Assembly: GCA_023105745.1 (NCBI GenBank)
Contig: JALGQZ010000001.1
Coordinates: 47,367,662-47,431,661, forward strand
DNA from: Austropuccinia psidii
Lineage: Eukaryota > Basidiomycota > Pucciniomycetes > Pucciniales > Sphaerophragmiaceae
Reading direction: 5' to 3'
Length of the DNA: 64,000 nt
A program made the translations under genes and the position numbers. The notes beneath the pieces are model-generated. The model ran no database searches. It was not told where the DNA came from and saw only the letters and a list, made by a program, of their open reading frames with translations. Positions 31,701 to 45,563 of the stretch are shown here, in pieces (within the stretch, counting starts at the first letter, position 1; every line of letters starts with the position of its first letter).

Positions 31701-33589
31701 TGTGAGACTTGAGGTATATTTTACATACCCAAATAGGCCACAATTATTTTAAATATAAATTTTGAATTATGCATAACCCATAAGTCATGCATATATTCAA
31801 AATTCATCTTTGTTGACTTGAGAAAAGATGAATAATGTTTTAGTGAGGAATAAAATTCATGGATTTAAGGCCAGATTTGGATTCTACACAAAATTTCACC
31901 TAGGGTAGCTCCATAGAGTGAATAATCTCAAATCAACTCTTTGAGGTGGTAATATGGAAAATACTTCAATACAACATAAAAGATCCATGAAAAGTTTTGT
32001 TTTTCTCAATTTCACGCCAAAATAATGGGAAAGTGAGAAATCCCATGTTACATATACACTAAGAATAGTGTGATGCATGTTTTGAGCACTTAATATTATG
32101 GTATTCTTACATGCACTTTTGGTACACCCATGATGGATTTCTCACTTTAAGAATTAATTTCTATTTTTGACATGAAAAATAGTCAAGGGGGGCAAAAGAC
32201 ATCAAAGAGAGCCAGGGTACCCAAATTCTGAGGCCTCTGAGGCATGGGCAGCTCTAAAGTTTGGATCCATGCCTGATCATGGCCAAATTAGTAAACTAAA
32301 ACCCTTTGGGAACTTGGTTACCATGTCACAACTTCAGTAAAACATAAGATAATTGCAAAGAAGCTGTTATTTTGACATTCCAAGGAGGTAAAAAGAAACT
32401 TAGACTCCTTTAGCCATGTCAATTCTTATTTACTTCCCATGAATAAAACCCTTTTTGGACTAGTATCAATTGATTTACCTCATAGCAACCAGCCATATAC
32501 TGCTATTTGCAATTCTACATAGAAATGAGGTAAAAACGTCAAAAATTTATTAAAAATACAATTATTAATGAATATTTCTGAAACTTCCGGGACCAATTAG
32601 GAACTGTATAATTTATATAAAGACTAAAAATAATTATACTACTATAAGTAAAATTCAAAATTTTACTTAAAGTCCATTTTTGATGATTCCATGTGAAACA
32701 CAGAATCTTTAAAAATTTACAGAAAATACATTCTGTGATGAAAATTCCAATAACATTGATAAATTTGAGAAATGAATGATTATTTTGTAATAAAATTAGA
32801 TTTACAGTTTTTACTCCTGTTATTCGTAACCATAAATGGGTTGGTAGTCACATAAAAGCCTCAATTAAGTAACTATGATAATCTTAAATGAGAACAGGTG
32901 ATGCAATCACTAATCCAAAAAAGGTTTAGTGTTTTCTAACCCAATGGTTTTTTTTTTTCTCCTTGGAACGCCTCTGTGAGCTGTCTTAGACTTAAAATAG
33001 GCCTCCTCTTGCTGTTTTTTCCAAATCATCACATTATTTGATTATACCTTGATTACCAACAAGTAAGTATTAGCTAAATCTTTTCTTAAGTGTTTTATTC
33101 TTTCAGAATAAATCAGAAAGACGTGAAATCATAGAAATAAACTATATATTGTTATAATACTGCTATATATCCATTTTTGATGCTTTAAATCCACAATTAT
33201 CAATCAAATTTCTCTACTTTTATCTTTGATAAGGTCTTTGGAGTATTAGTGAGTGATGTATCTTAATTCTTAAAGGTTTTTCTCTAGTAATTGTTTTCTC
33301 CAAGAATTATCTTTATAATTATTCTTAAATAAGATAATTATATATTAAAATAATTTTATTATTTTAATAAAGGAGTTTTATTACTAAATACTTCTTGTAA
33401 TTGATTCTAGTAAACAATCACTGCTGACTGTTATAATCACTATTAGTGTATAAAAAGTCAAAGAAATAATTAATTATTTAATTATTTAATTGTGTTTATA
33501 TTATTCTTATCACTGTATTTCATAAAAACAATCATGGTACTTTTCATTAATAGTAATATTATCAACAGGTTTAATAGACACATCTTACA
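31701..33589 (+). repeat. Family E LTR, first copy
   Basis: 1889 bp, TGTGAGACTTGAGG...ACACATCTTACA. It aligns with the LTRs at 50724 and 59076, including the donor ACCAACAA|GTAAGTATTAG at 33063. AT-rich and non-coding. Confidence 0.9.
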
Positions 33590-33954
33590 TTTGGGGGCCT
33601 GGCCATGTTTTTTGAACCTTGTACCCTTAATTAATATATTTTCAAGGCCTAAAATATATTAATTTAATAATTTTTTTCTTTCAATTTGATTTTAAAATAA
33701 TTTTTATTTTTCAATTTTTTTTAAAATCTTTTTCATTGAGAAATTGTGTTTAATTTTATATTGTTTTACACGTGGCTTTTTCACATCCAAAAACTTGTCA
33801 AAATTATCCTTTGAGTTACTCTGAATTAATTTTGAATCAAAATCTTGAATTTTAGATTTTTTCATTGAAAAGAATTATTTTTTTTAATATTAAAAAATAA
33901 TAAAACTTATAAAAAGCATAAAAATAATTTCCTCTTTTATAAATTCTTTTCTAG
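33590..33954 (+). other. Leader of first E unit with primer-binding site
   Basis: TGGGGGCCTGGCCATG at 33592-33607 follows the LTR after TT. The leader is T-rich and ends in TTCTTTTCTAG at 33954, the 3' splice site for the ORFX exon. Confidence 0.65.
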
Positions 33955-34569
33955 TGTCTTTAATAAAATACAGTGCAGCTGGTAATAAGCTCAGTAAGAG
34001 ATATATTACTAGCCCAGAATCTGAATAAAGAATTGAAGTGCAAATTGCTAAAAGAGGAACTTTATTCAGAACAGAACAAGCTAAATTACCACCAAAAGGT
34101 GTGTGGTTCTGTCCTTTTATTTCATTTTTTTCTTGAATTGACGTGAAAATGGTGCATACCAGAAATGGAAGCAACTATTCAGTCCAACCAGATAGATGTG
34201 GAAAAGGAAGAGGAAAGAAAAATTCCAGAAGTGTCAAATCTTCCTCAAGAGAGACACATATGGAGGATGCCAGTGTTTCCCTCATTCCCCATGGTCTGTA
34301 CCCACAAACTTTGATGAGAAATCTGAATCTGGACTAATTCATGATATTATTTCAAGGGCTGAACCACTTTCAAGTGGAAGCAATAGAAATTAATCAATTC
34401 CAATACAAAAATTGGTGCAGAGCAGCCAAAGAAGAGGAGTGGGACATATGCCCAAGCCTTTGGCAGGGGGCCATGAACTCATACTTATACATCAAGAGCT
34501 TTCTGGGTCAGGAGAAGACCATAGAACTCTTAGGAGGTTGGAGCCCATTGTCTTTGAAAGACAAAGTCA
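33955..34569 (+). pseudogene. ORFX fragment of first E unit
   Basis: Predicted exons are 33955-34098, 34163-34293 and 34357 onward. The first exon has a TAA at about 34025 (SPESE*), so this copy is broken. Introns keep the family pattern: intron 1 (34099-34162, 64 bp) holds the gag ATG 14 nt before AG, and intron 2 (34294-34356, 63 bp) has GTCTGT...TTTCAAG. Exon 3 gives LNHFQVEAIEINQFQYKNW, CPSLWQGAMNSYLYIKSFLG and IELLGGWSPLS, then homology ends abruptly at 34569. Confidence 0.55.
34149..34569 (+). pseudogene. gag: Gag N-terminal fragment of first E unit
   Basis: ATG at 34149 opens MVHTRNGSNYSVQPDRCG, matching E3 and E4. Identity to E3 gag ends at about 34569, where an A-type primer-site/LTR segment begins. 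The capsid part is missing from this unit. Confidence 0.65.
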
Positions 34570-34878
34570 ATTTCACAGGGGCTCTTATGGAAGCAAGAGG
34601 GGCCTTGCACTCAGGAATGAAGAACACACTTGGAGGGCTCCAAAAGATATAAGGAATAATAAAGATTCAATTTCTTTAAAGAAGAATAAGGGGAAGGACA
34701 AGTATGCCAAAGATAAAAGAAAAGATAAGAAGCCAAAGGCCAAAGATAATAAGAGAAGCCAAAGGCCAAGAAGCCAACCAAGTGAATCCTCAACTCACTG
34801 TTTCAACCTGCCAGAAAAGGGAATGGAATTAGCAAAGGATATGACCACCAATATCCACTGAAAGGCGAGGAAGAAAAG
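34570..34878 (-). repeat. A-type element fragment: primer-site junction and start of LTR segment
   Basis: TCACAGGGGCTCTT...GGAGGGCTC aligns with the element A junction TCACAGGTGCTCTT...GGAGGGCTC (3110-3175), and CACTGTTTCAACCTG (34797) aligns with 3305. So this is a diverged A-type LTR on the minus strand. It is split by D2 (duplication AAAAG at 34874-34878) and continues at 44818. Confidence 0.5.
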
Positions 34879-36716
34879 TGTGAGCCTTAGAGGTAATTTC
34901 ATATACCCAAAAGACCACAAATATAAAAAATAACATATTAATATAAATAAAATAAATTTATTTATATTATTAAAATAAAAATCAAAATATAAATATAAAA
35001 TTATATTAAAAATAAAAAATTAATTATAATTTAAAAATAAAAAATACATTAAATTTTGTAAATATAAAATTACATTTATACTTGAAAAAATTAAGTAAAA
35101 ATGAAACTTTAACAAAATTGTGAAAAAATAAATAAATTTGGAAAAAAGTTAAATAAAATTTATTATAACTTTTTATCCAATAAATAAACATATAAAATTT
35201 CTTTCACCATTGGATTCCTCATAAAAAATCAGGTGGGGTCACCTCTGAGTGAAATTCTTGTAACTCAACTCTAAATAAGCTTAAATTAAGTTTTTAGTAT
35301 TTTCAATACAAAAGTTGAAAATCCTCAAAACCTTAATTTAATTCACACCACATGTGGTGTTAACCATCAATTTTTGTGTTAAAATTGAGGTGTTGTGTTT
35401 AGTTTAGAAGTTATGAGGAATTGAAGTATTTTCAATTGAATTCAATTGAAATGTCAAAATGTGCGCGTGTATTACATAAGTGAACTTTGATTTACATATG
35501 AGGTGTCAATTATTACTGTATTGTACTGTACAATTGAATTGAATTACATATGTAAATTATAAGTATAATACATGATGAGGAATTAAAGGAAAAATAAATT
35601 GGAAAGATTAAATTTGGGGGGGAAAAGGAACTCCAGCTCTAAGGGGGAGCTAGACCCCCAAAATCCTTGCTGACAGGTGTGGGATGTCAAAATTCACGCA
35701 AAAGTTCATCACTTTTGGCCTGGAATTGAGTTACAGGGTCTGTGGACTCAATTGATGATGAGGTTTTGATACCAACTGGGGTAGTTTTAGCTGTTGCCAA
35801 GAGGGTAAAACTACCCTTAAGATAAAACAATCATAATAAAAACAGTTTTAACTGGTTTCTACGCCTCTGACACATATTCTGACGTGTTTTGAAGGCTCTA
35901 GGCCTGGTATTGCTATAGTAATGGCTGATTTAAGGGTCTAAAATGGCTAAAAATGGCTAAAAATGGCTTAAACCAGCCCTTTTTGGTCTAAACCAGGGTT
36001 CAATGATTCCATAATTGGCTTTTCTGTTGTCAGACTGTTTTTCACGACTGACAAGAGTAAATTTTACTTTTGGAGTAAGAGAATTGATGGCTATAAAAGA
36101 ATGTCTTCTTTGCCCCACTTTTCTCTTCATGTTAGAATCTTTTCCTTTTATTAATTAGTTTAAAACTGTTAAACCAATCAATCAAAGATTCCAACCACCA
36201 CTTTTAAATCATTTTAATCCTTTTAACCACGTGAAAAAATCATTATAATCATTGTTTGTAACTCTTATAATCATTTTTACCCCTGAACCACCCCAAAAGT
36301 GAATTAAAGCATCTTTCATCACTGTAAACTTTGTCACTTTGTTTCCAAATTCACTCTGGTCACTTTTGGGCCTGTTTTCTCTTTAATACTCTTTTTAAAG
36401 ACTTTGTTCTTTAATTAATTGCTTGCAGTTCTTTGCTCAATTAATTCCAATTGAAATTGCTCTTGAAGAAATTTCTTTTGTAGCCTTAAAATATCTCTTG
36501 TAGAGTATTTTTTGGATCAACTTTTATTGTTGGTAAAACAATAAATTTTTATAATATTATTGTTTTATACTAATAAAGTTATAAACAATAAAATTGGGGT
36601 GTTTTCTCTTAAAAATAATATTTCATACTATTTTTAATTGATTTTTACCTTATACAAATTTTGAGGACAGGAAAAGTACTTGATTTTTAATCAAAGTTTC
36701 ATATCCACACCTTACA
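34879..36716 (+). repeat. 5' LTR of element D2
   Basis: 1838 bp, TGTGAGCCTTAGAGG...ACCTTACA, with an intact CTATAAAAG at 36091-36099. It carries small differences from D1 LTRs (AATCAAAATATAAAT, GAAATTCTTG) shared with the solo D LTRs, marking a subfamily. Confidence 0.95.
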
Positions 36717-36940
36717 TTTGGGGGCCCAGCCGTGATATTTTACCTGTGACATATTTTTTTTACTCTTTTTAAATCTTTTTTCTTATATTGAAAAATTTAA
36801 AAACATATAAAAAATACTTATAATTCAAAAAATCCATAAAAAATAACTTTTTTTCATATTATAAGTGAGGCTTATATTTTTATTTCTTTTTGAAATAACC
36901 TCTTTTTTACTTAATTAATTGGCTTTTTCATTTATTTTAG
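36717..36940 (+). other. Leader of D2 with primer-binding site
   Basis: TGGGGGCCCAGCCGTG at 36719-36734; 3' splice site TTTATTTTAG ending at 36940. Otherwise A/T-rich and non-coding, nearly identical to D1. Confidence 0.7.
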
Positions 36941-37852
36941 TGTCTGACAACGTGGTAAGACAAGAAAACATTGAAACAGCCTCAACAGTAACCAGCATTA
37001 TCCCTGCCAGTACTGTTAATTCTGATCATAATAGTACTGTTATTGTGACTCAAAATAACCAGCCTGAACCAATATCTTCTGAATTGATTAACTTGGACAT
37101 AAGTAATACCCTTCAGAAAGCTAAAAATTTGGCCAATAGTAAGTTTTTTGATGTAAAAATACTATTTTAAGCCTTTTTAACCATAATTATGCCTTCAACC
37201 AGGTCAGGAGCCAGCTACAACCCCTCAAGCAGCTCCCAAAAAGGTAATAGACGTGATTATGGCAGAGGCCAACCAGGTACAGAAGGAAAAGGGTCAGTTG
37301 ATGACTTCCAAACAACTAAAATGGGTCATTCTGAAGCTGATAATACCATTTTACCTTCAAAAAGAGCTGACACCGCCACAACAAGCCTCTGTGGACATAT
37401 ACAAAGCCAGCCACAGTGCATACAACAATGCACTTCAATTCAAGGAGTACCAGATCCTTGCAGACCTGTGGAAGAATTGCATGAATTCTTACCTGACAGT
37501 AAGAAAATTCTTGGGCCATCCCAACACTTGCAAATTGCTCAATGGATGGCATCCATTGATGGAGAAGAAAAACATGATGCTTTTGACACTAGAATGGAGG
37601 AAAAACAACCCTCCACCACCCAAACCAGTGCCAAAAACAGCCCCAGTGGCCAGCAGCAGCAATTCCAACGTGAAAAAGCAGCCACAAACTCCAAACAAGG
37701 GCAAAGGGAAGGCACCAGCCCCAAAACCTTACAGCCAGGGCTACAGAATCCCAAAGATTCAGCAGGATGCCATGGAAAATGTATTTCAGATGGCCAGAAC
37801 CCTGATGGAATTACAGAAGAAGGAGGAAGCCAGATTAAGGTTCCAGAAATGA
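36941..37852 (+). CDS. ORFX of element D2: spliced overlapping gene, open
   Basis: Exons 36941-37138 and 37203-37852 with a 64-bp intron (CCAATA|GTAAGT to CAACCAG|GTC), the same sizes as in D1. The gag ATG is at 37189, 14 nt before the acceptor. The frame is open throughout, giving about 282 residues with only a few changes from D1, even though gag-pol in this copy is broken. Segments and unknown function are as described for D1. Confidence 0.65.
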
Positions 37853-40800
37853 TTTCTGACATATTTGATTCCATCCCAGAGTTGTATAATGCTATAAATG
37901 ACGTGAGAAAACATCTTTCTGATAAAAATGACACCATTTGTAACAACATTAAAACAAACAACCTGAGTGTGTGCCAAATTAATGAAACACTTATGTGTTT
38001 TGAAAAAGTTTTAAGAACAATTAAAAATTCTAATAATGACAATTCTTCTAACATTAAAATAAATGAACAATCTGCCATTATTAAAGAATTAACAGATAAA
38101 TATTCTAAATTCAATATTGATGACATAATTGAAACAAGAATTAAACAAGCCATAAATATTATCAAGACAGATAACAAGAAAGTCCTTGATGACATTTCAA
38201 ATTCATTCACTGAAGTAAAGACATATACCATTGCCTTGAAAAAGTGTTTTGATACTTCACAAGAAGAAGTATCAAAATTATCAATGAAATTGAATCAAGT
38301 CACTGCTGATAATACAAGACAGACAGAGTTATGGCAAGAACTGACACATAAGGAAGACATGTATAAAATTGAAGTAATAAATTTAATACAAAGCTTCCAA
38401 CATGAATACAGAAATTCCCAAAGGTGTAGCAACAGTAAAATGAATGACATTGAACAAATACTGAACACCTTACCAAGAATGTCTACACCTCTAAATCAAA
38501 ATGAGGGCACAAGAATTCCAAATCCACAAGTATTGGATCCTGATAATTCACAATTAAAAAATGAATTATCCACTTCTTTTCATAACTTGGAACCATCAAT
38601 GGGCCAAGCACTCTTGAAAGAAGTTCCAAAACTTAAAGAATGGCCTCACTTCAGTGGTGAAGGAGAGTATGACCATATGGAATTCATTAGAGGTATTGAC
38701 ATGATCAAAGAGGATTTTGAATTACCAGACAGATTAATAACAGCCAGGTTTAACACCTTGTTTACCAGATCAGCTCACAGATGGTACATCAAAATAAGAC
38801 AAGCACATGGACACCAGAGTTGGACTTGGTGGAAAACCCAAATCATCAACAAATGGGCAAATGATGCTTGGAGGTTTAAAGTTGAAACAGCCATTGAATC
38901 TGCCAAATTTAATAGCATTATATCCTGACATGTCAGAGTTTATGATCCATAGAAAAATTCTGAGACAATGTGGAGGTGACTTAGAGCATGCTGTCAAAAG
39001 CAGGACTACTGAACAATCTTCAGCAGAAAATATTATCAATATACTAGAAGAAGTAACCACCAGAACCAAAATTGGTTCTAGTAGGGTGAATCTCAAAACA
39101 AGGTTTAATACACCTTGGAAAGATTCTGTGGACAAAAACCCCAAAGAAAATTCTGGTAATATTAAATATAAATCTGCAGATACAGTCAGAAAATGCCATA
39201 TTTGCCAAAGCACCACCCATTTAGCCAATACATGTCCAAAGAGGGGGAAAATCAATGAAATTGACATTGAAAAGGAACCAGATGTTGAAAAAGAAGACAT
39301 AATTGAAGACAATTCAGATGATAAGTCATCCATATTTTCTGAATCCTCAAAAGATATAGAAAATATCAATGCCACTTTTGACATCATGGAATCTTATTCC
39401 CACTTACCACAATTGAGCAATGGTCAAGTTGATTTATCAAAAGTTCAAGATGCACAACTTATGAAGACAAAACCAAACAGAGGAAAAGGTTATACAGCTG
39501 GTAACTCCTGTATAACAGAAGTGGTAATTGACAACAAGCCCACCAAACTTTTGCTTGACCCAGGAGCCTTCTGCTCTTGTGTTGGAAAATCCTTTCTTAA
39601 AACTTGTGTGCCAAATTTTGAAGACCAATTGTTACCAATTGATGGTATAAAATTCAACAGTGCAAGTAACCCAATGAAAGCATTGGGAATCTTTGCGACC
39701 AATGTCATATTCCCACACATAAATGGGAATTTAAGGATCACAGTTGAATTTTTTGTTATGGAAAATTGCTCTAGTACCCATTTTATATTGGGAAATGACT
39801 ATTTGATCATGTATGGGATAGATTTACATAATAACAAAGACAGATACTTTACAATTGGGGACAATAAGCGCCAGAAATTTGCCCTTTTACCATTTAAAAG
39901 ACAAATTACAGTAAACAAAGTATCACCAGTCAACTTAGAGTTAGAAAAATTCAAGTCTGAACAGTTAAATGAGGCTGAGATAAGCCTTCATCTGACTGAT
40001 AAACAAGAAAATGAACTTTCTTCCCTTTTGTATGACCACAAAGGAGCATTTGCTACAGAAAAAGAACCTCTGGGAGCAATTATTGGTCATGAAGTTGACA
40101 TCATTCTTAACATTGAGAGACCTTATCCACCACTCTTGAGAAGACCTGCTTATCCAGCAAGTCCAAAATCAAGAGAAGCTCTAGAAATTCATATCAAAGA
40201 ACTTCTAGACCTTGGTGTAATAAGAAAAGTAGGCCACAATGAGGAAGTAGAAATAACTACACCAGTCATAGTGGCGTGGCATAATGGAAAATCCAGAATG
40301 GTTGGGGACTTTAGAGCTCTGAACACTTACACTGCTCCAGACAGATACCCAATACCAAAAATCCAAATTGCCCTTACTCAAATATCTCAAGCAGTGTATA
40401 TAACCACTATGGATGCCCTTAAAGGATTCCATCAAAATGTGGTAACACCAAGAACAAGAAAATACTTGAGAATTATTGTTCATTGTGGAGTGTATGAATA
40501 CTTAAGGATGCCATTTGGTATCAAAAATGCACCTTCACACTTCCAAAGAATGATGAATGAAATCTTCCCGGAAGAACTCTCAGAGGGATGGTTAATCATT
40601 TACATTGATGACATTATTATCTGTTCAAAGACTTGGGAGGAGCACATGTACAGATTATCAAGAGTTTTGACAAAAATCCAATCAGTAAACATGAAAATCT
40701 CCTTGAAGAAATGTCATTTTGGATTTAAAGAACTTAAGGCACTAGGACATGTTGTATCTGGTTTGTCCCTTGGAATTGATAAAAATAAAGTTGCAGCAGT

Positions 40801-43060
40801 ATTGTTAAAACCCATGCCTCAGAATAAGAAGGAAATTCAGTCATTCTTGGGTTTTGCAGGATATTACAGGCAACACATTAAAGACTTTGCATCCATAGCA
40901 AGACCACTTTATAAGTTGTGTGACAAAGACACAGTATTTGAGATGACTGTTGACAGAGTCAAAGCTTTTGAATCTCTAAGAGAAGCATTGACCACTGCTC
41001 CACTCTTACTGATGCCAGACCTTAAATTACCTTTCAAACTGTATATTGATGCATCAGGGGATGGACTAGGTGCTGCACTTCACCAAGTTCAGATCATAAA
41101 TGACAAACCTGTAGAAGGACCAATATGTTTCATATCCAGGCAAATCAAACCAACTGAAGCCAGATATGGACCAAGTCAAATGGAATGTCTATGCCTTGTC
41201 TGGGCCTTGGAGAAATTGAACTATTTCTTAGAGGGATGTGTTTTTGAAGTAATAACAGATTGTACAGCTGTGAAATCACTTTTGAACATGAAAACACCTA
41301 ACAGACACATGCTCAGATGGCAAATAGCCATACAAGAATACAGAGGCAATATGACTATTGTTCATAAGGATGGGAATATTCATAAGAATGCAGATGGACT
41401 AAGCAGATGACCATTACAAAATAGCATTGATAATCCTGCTTATGTTCCAGAAGAAGCTTCACCACAAATTCCAATAGAAGGAATAAGTGTTACAGACTTG
41501 AACACCACCTTCTTTGAAGAAGTCCGAAATAGTTACACTCAAGATAAGAATTGTAGCATCTTATGCCAATTACTTAACAAAGACTGTAAATACAACTCTC
41601 TAATACATGCCTTGGATGAAGTATGGAGAAAATCTTATAATGAAGGAAGATTTCACCTACTGGATGGTATAATTTACCACAGAACCAAGCACACATGTGT
41701 CATGACAGTTGTAGACAGGTCATTAATCAATCTTGTACTGAAAGAATGCCATGATAGTCCCTTTTCAGGACATCTTTCTGAAGACAGAACAAGAGAGAAA
41801 GTGAAGACCTGCATATGGTGGCCAATGTGGCAAAAAGATGTTGCAGAATATTGCAAAACCTGTGACAGATGCCAAAAGGCAAATAAATCCACTGGCAAAA
41901 GACTTGGAAATATGATGAAAATCCAAGAACCAAACAGACCTTGGGAAATTGTCCATATGGATTGGGTAACTGGCCTACCACCAGGAGGTGACAGGAGCTA
42001 TAATGCTTGCCTAGTAATTGTGGACAGATTCAGTAAAACTCCAATCTTTTTACCATGTCACAAAGATGATACAGCCATGGATACAGCTCTTCTGATATGG
42101 AATAGAGTAGTGTCATGGACTGGGATATTTACAAATATCATCAGTGATAGAGATCCCAAATTCACTTCAGCACTATGGACAAATCTTCACCAATTATTTG
42201 GCACTAAACTGTCTTTCTCTACAGCCTACCACCCACAAACTGATGGCCTGGCTGAAAGAATGATCCAAACCTTAGAGGACATGGTGAGAAGATTTTGTGC
42301 ATATGGCATTGAATTCAAACATTGTGATGGATTTACCCATGATTGGTGTACTCTGTTACCAGCACTGGAATTAGCATATAAAACATCAATCCATGCTAGT
42401 ACCAATCAGACTCCTGCTGTTCTAGAAAAAGGATGGAACCCCAAGTTACCCCAAGACTCCTTGAGGAAAGACTTAATTGAAATACATCCCACAGCTGCTA
42501 GCTTCAAAGGAATGCTAGACAAAGCTAGAAAGCATGCAGTAAGGTGCATGGAGGACTCTTTTGCATATGCTAAAGACAAATGGGATAAATCTCATGCAAC
42601 TCCAGATTTCAAAGTGGGGGACCTAGTTCTTGTATCCACCACTAACTTCAATAACATCAAAGGATGTAAAAAGTTGAAAGACTCCTTTGCAGGACCTTTT
42701 GTGATTAAGGCCCTCCATGGAAAAAATGCTGTTGAAGTAGAGTTATCTGAAGAACTTAGCAATAAGCACCCTACATTTCCAGTGAGCTTGATAAAACCAT
42801 ATAAATCTAGTGATGCTGAGAACTTTCCCTTGAGGAATAAGGTTCCCCAAGTTATACCTCCTATTGAGACATCTGGTACTAAGAAAATAACCAAAGTTCT
42901 TAAAGAAAGGAAATTAAGAACCAAGAAAGTAAGGGAATACCTTGTTAGGTACAGTGACCCAACTTGTGAAGATGAATGGTTAGAAGAAAAAGATATACCA
43001 GAAGCTACCAAACTCCTGAGGAGATTCAGACACACTAGAAACACCAATATTACAAAGTAA
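37189..43060 (+). pseudogene. gag-pol: Element D2 Gag-Pol, broken by deletion and nonsense codon
   Basis: The first frame (37189-38928) reads MPSTRSG to KFNSIIS*, ending at a junction near 38912 where 53 bp present in D1 are missing, which shifts the frame. The second frame then runs with knuckle [14 protein letters not shown], protease [11 protein letters not shown] (again DPG), RT with [11 protein letters not shown] and RNase H to a TGA at 41408-41410 (tryptophan TGG in D1). It resumes in the same frame through the integrase (HHCC, DDE) and chromodomain to 43060. The 5-A run at 38003-38007 keeps gag in frame here, confirming the extra A as a lesion in D1. Confidence 0.93.
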
Positions 43061-43070
43061 TATTCTTTTT

Positions 43071-43082
43071 AGGGGGAGGGAA
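43071..43082 (+). promoter_or_regulatory. Polypurine tract of D2
   Basis: AGGGGGAGGGAA directly before TGTGAGCC, identical to D1. Confidence 0.9.
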
Positions 43083-44812
43083 TGTGAGCCTTAGAGGTAA
43101 TTTCATATACCCAAAAGACCACAAATATAAAAAATAACATATTAATATAAATAAAATAAATTTATTTATATTATTAAAATAAAAATCAAAATATAAATAT
43201 AAAATTATATTAAAAATAAAAAATTAATTATAATTTAAAAATAAAAAATACATTAAATTTTGTAAATATAAAATTACATTTATACTTGAAAAAATTAAGT
43301 AAAAATGAAACTTTAACAAAATTGTGAAAAAATAAATAAATTTGGAAAAAAGTTAAATAAAATTTATTATAACTTTTTATCCAATAAATAAACATATAAA
43401 ATTTATTTCACCATTGGATTCCTCATAAAAAATCAGGTGGGGTCACCTCTGAGTGAAATTCTTGTAACTCAACTCTAAATAAGCTTAAATTAAGTTTTTA
43501 GTATTTTCAATACAAAAGTTGAAAATCTTCAAAACCTTAATTTAATTCACACCACATGTGGTGTTAACCATCAATTTTTGTGTTAAAATTGAGGTGTTAT
43601 GTTTAGTTTAGAAGTTATGAGGAATTGAAGTATTTTCAATTGAATTCAATTGAAATGTCAAAATGTGCGCGTGTATTACATAAGTGAACTTTGATTTACA
43701 TATGAGGTGTCAATTATTACTGTATTGTACTGTACAATTGAATTGAATTATATATGTAAATTATAAGTATAATACATGATGAGGAATTAAAGGAAAAATA
43801 AATTGGAAAGATTAAATTTGGGGGGGAAAAGGAACTCCAGCTCTAAGGGGGAGCTAGACCCCCAAAATCCTTGCTGACAGGCGTGGGATGTCTAAATTCA
43901 CGCAAAAGTTCATCACTTTTGGCCTGGAATTGAGTTACAGGGTCTGTGGACTCAATTGATGATGAGGTTTTGATACCAACTGGGGTAGTTTTAGCTGTTG
44001 CCAAGAGGGTAAAACTACCCTTAAGATAAAACAATCATAATAAAAACAGTTTTAACTGGTTTCTACGCCTCTGACACACATTCTGACGTGTTTTGAAGGC
44101 TCTAGGCCTGGTATTGCTATAGTAATGGCTGATTTAAGGGTCTAAAATGGCTAAAAATGGCTAAAAATGGCTTAAACCAGCCCTTTTTGGTCTAAACCAG
44201 GGTTCAATGATGCCATAATTGGCTTTTCTGTTGTCAGACTGTTTTTCACGACTGACAAGAGTAAATTTTACTTTTGGAGCAAGAGAATTGATGGCTATAA
44301 AAGAATGTCTTCTTTGCCCCACTTTTCTCTTCATGTTAGAATCTTTTCCTTTTATTAATTACCACCCCAAAAGTGAATTAAAGCATCTTTCATCACTGTA
44401 AACTTTGTCACTTTGTTTCCAAATTCACTCTGGTCACTTTTGGGCGTGTTTTCTCTTTAATACTCTTTTTAAAGACTTTGTTCTTTAATTAATTGCTTGC
44501 AGTTCTTTGCTCAATTAATTCCAATTGAAATTGCTCTTGAAGAAATTTCTTTTGTAGCCTTAAAATATCTCTTGTAGAGTATTTTTTGGATAAATTTTTA
44601 TTGTTGGTAAAACAATGAATTTTTATAGGTAAAACAATGAATTTTTATAATATTATTGTTTTATACTAATAAAGTTATAAAAAATAAAATTGGCGTGTTT
44701 TCTCTTAAAAATAATATTTCATACTATTTTTAATTGATTTTTACCTTATACAAATTTTGAGGACAGGAAAAGTACTTGATTTTTAATCAAAGTTTCATAT
44801 CCACACCTTACA
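43083..44812 (+). repeat. 3' LTR of element D2, with internal deletion
   Basis: 1730 bp. At 44360 the sequence jumps from TTATTAATTA to CCACCCCAAAAG, skipping about 130 bp found in other copies (including CCACGTG). Near 44611-44650 a 22-bp unit GGTAAAACAATGAATTTTTATA is doubled. The CTATAAAAG box is intact. Confidence 0.93.
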
Positions 44813-45535
44813 AAAAGAGAAAGGGTTCTGAATGACTGACTTAAGATTATCAGTATTAACTTTAATAAAGTAAAATAAAATAAAGATAAAAATAAATTCA
44901 ATATATTAATTAACTGGGGAAAAAGTCCCCAGGTGCTGAAAGGTGGCCAGTATATGTGAAAAGTTGAAAGACTGATCCTGGAAGGTGAGTCATTGGCTGT
45001 ATTTTCTAAATTGGGTTGATACAGATCTGGCCATCTTAAAATTTGAACTGTGTGATTGCATTCCCACATTGAAATATGAATTGGCCCAATTGGGCCAAGT
45101 ACATACAGGTTGATTGATTGACGCCTGTATGCACCAATTGAGTTTTCCAAGGAGTATTGAAATACTTGATGCCTTGACAACTTATTTGAAACAATGTATA
45201 ACCTCTTAGAATGGCCCTTGGAATAATCCTGAATGAAATTGCCAACCCAACTCCTGCAGGGCCAGGTGGTTGGGACCTTTGAATGGTCTTCTGATTGCTG
45301 CCATGGATTGCCAAACTGATGAGTTAAGAAGTCCTCCTTCAAAAATGGGTGTTGGATTTTGAGACCTTAATTTGGAAAGATGGAATTGAGTCCTGAAAAC
45401 ATCACCAAGTATTTCTGAGCAAAATGGTTCATAATACCATACATGCACCACTCCTGCAACCTTGAGTACAGGGTGCATGGAGGAATGGAAGAAGTCGCCC
45501 TAAGGTGAGGGGAAAGCTTGAGCTGAGCTGATCTG

Positions 45536-45563
45536 ATGGCCTCTGGTGGTTACCAGAGGCCAT
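45536..45563. repeat. Perfect 12-bp inverted repeat (hairpin)
   Basis: ATGGCCTCTGGT, loop GGTT, then ACCAGAGGCCAT. It sits at the left margin of the GC-rich block. Confidence 0.85.

Larger units (their letters stand above)
34879..44812 (+). mobile_element. Ty3/gypsy chromovirus D2, full-length, 9.9 kb, defective
   Basis: Flanked by AAAAG duplications (34874-34878, 44813-44817). Same organisation as D1 and very similar coding sequence. Defects visible against D1 are a 53-bp deletion in the capsid region, a TGG to TGA change in RNase H, and a deletion of about 130 bp in the 3' LTR. Confidence 0.95.

Noticed and set aside
34797..34860. CACTGTTTCAACCTG region read as E gag/ORFX (VFNMAK-like)
   Set aside because: It aligns better and in order with element A LTR at 3301-3390, so it is part of an A-type segment, and the likeness to E coding sequence is superficial.
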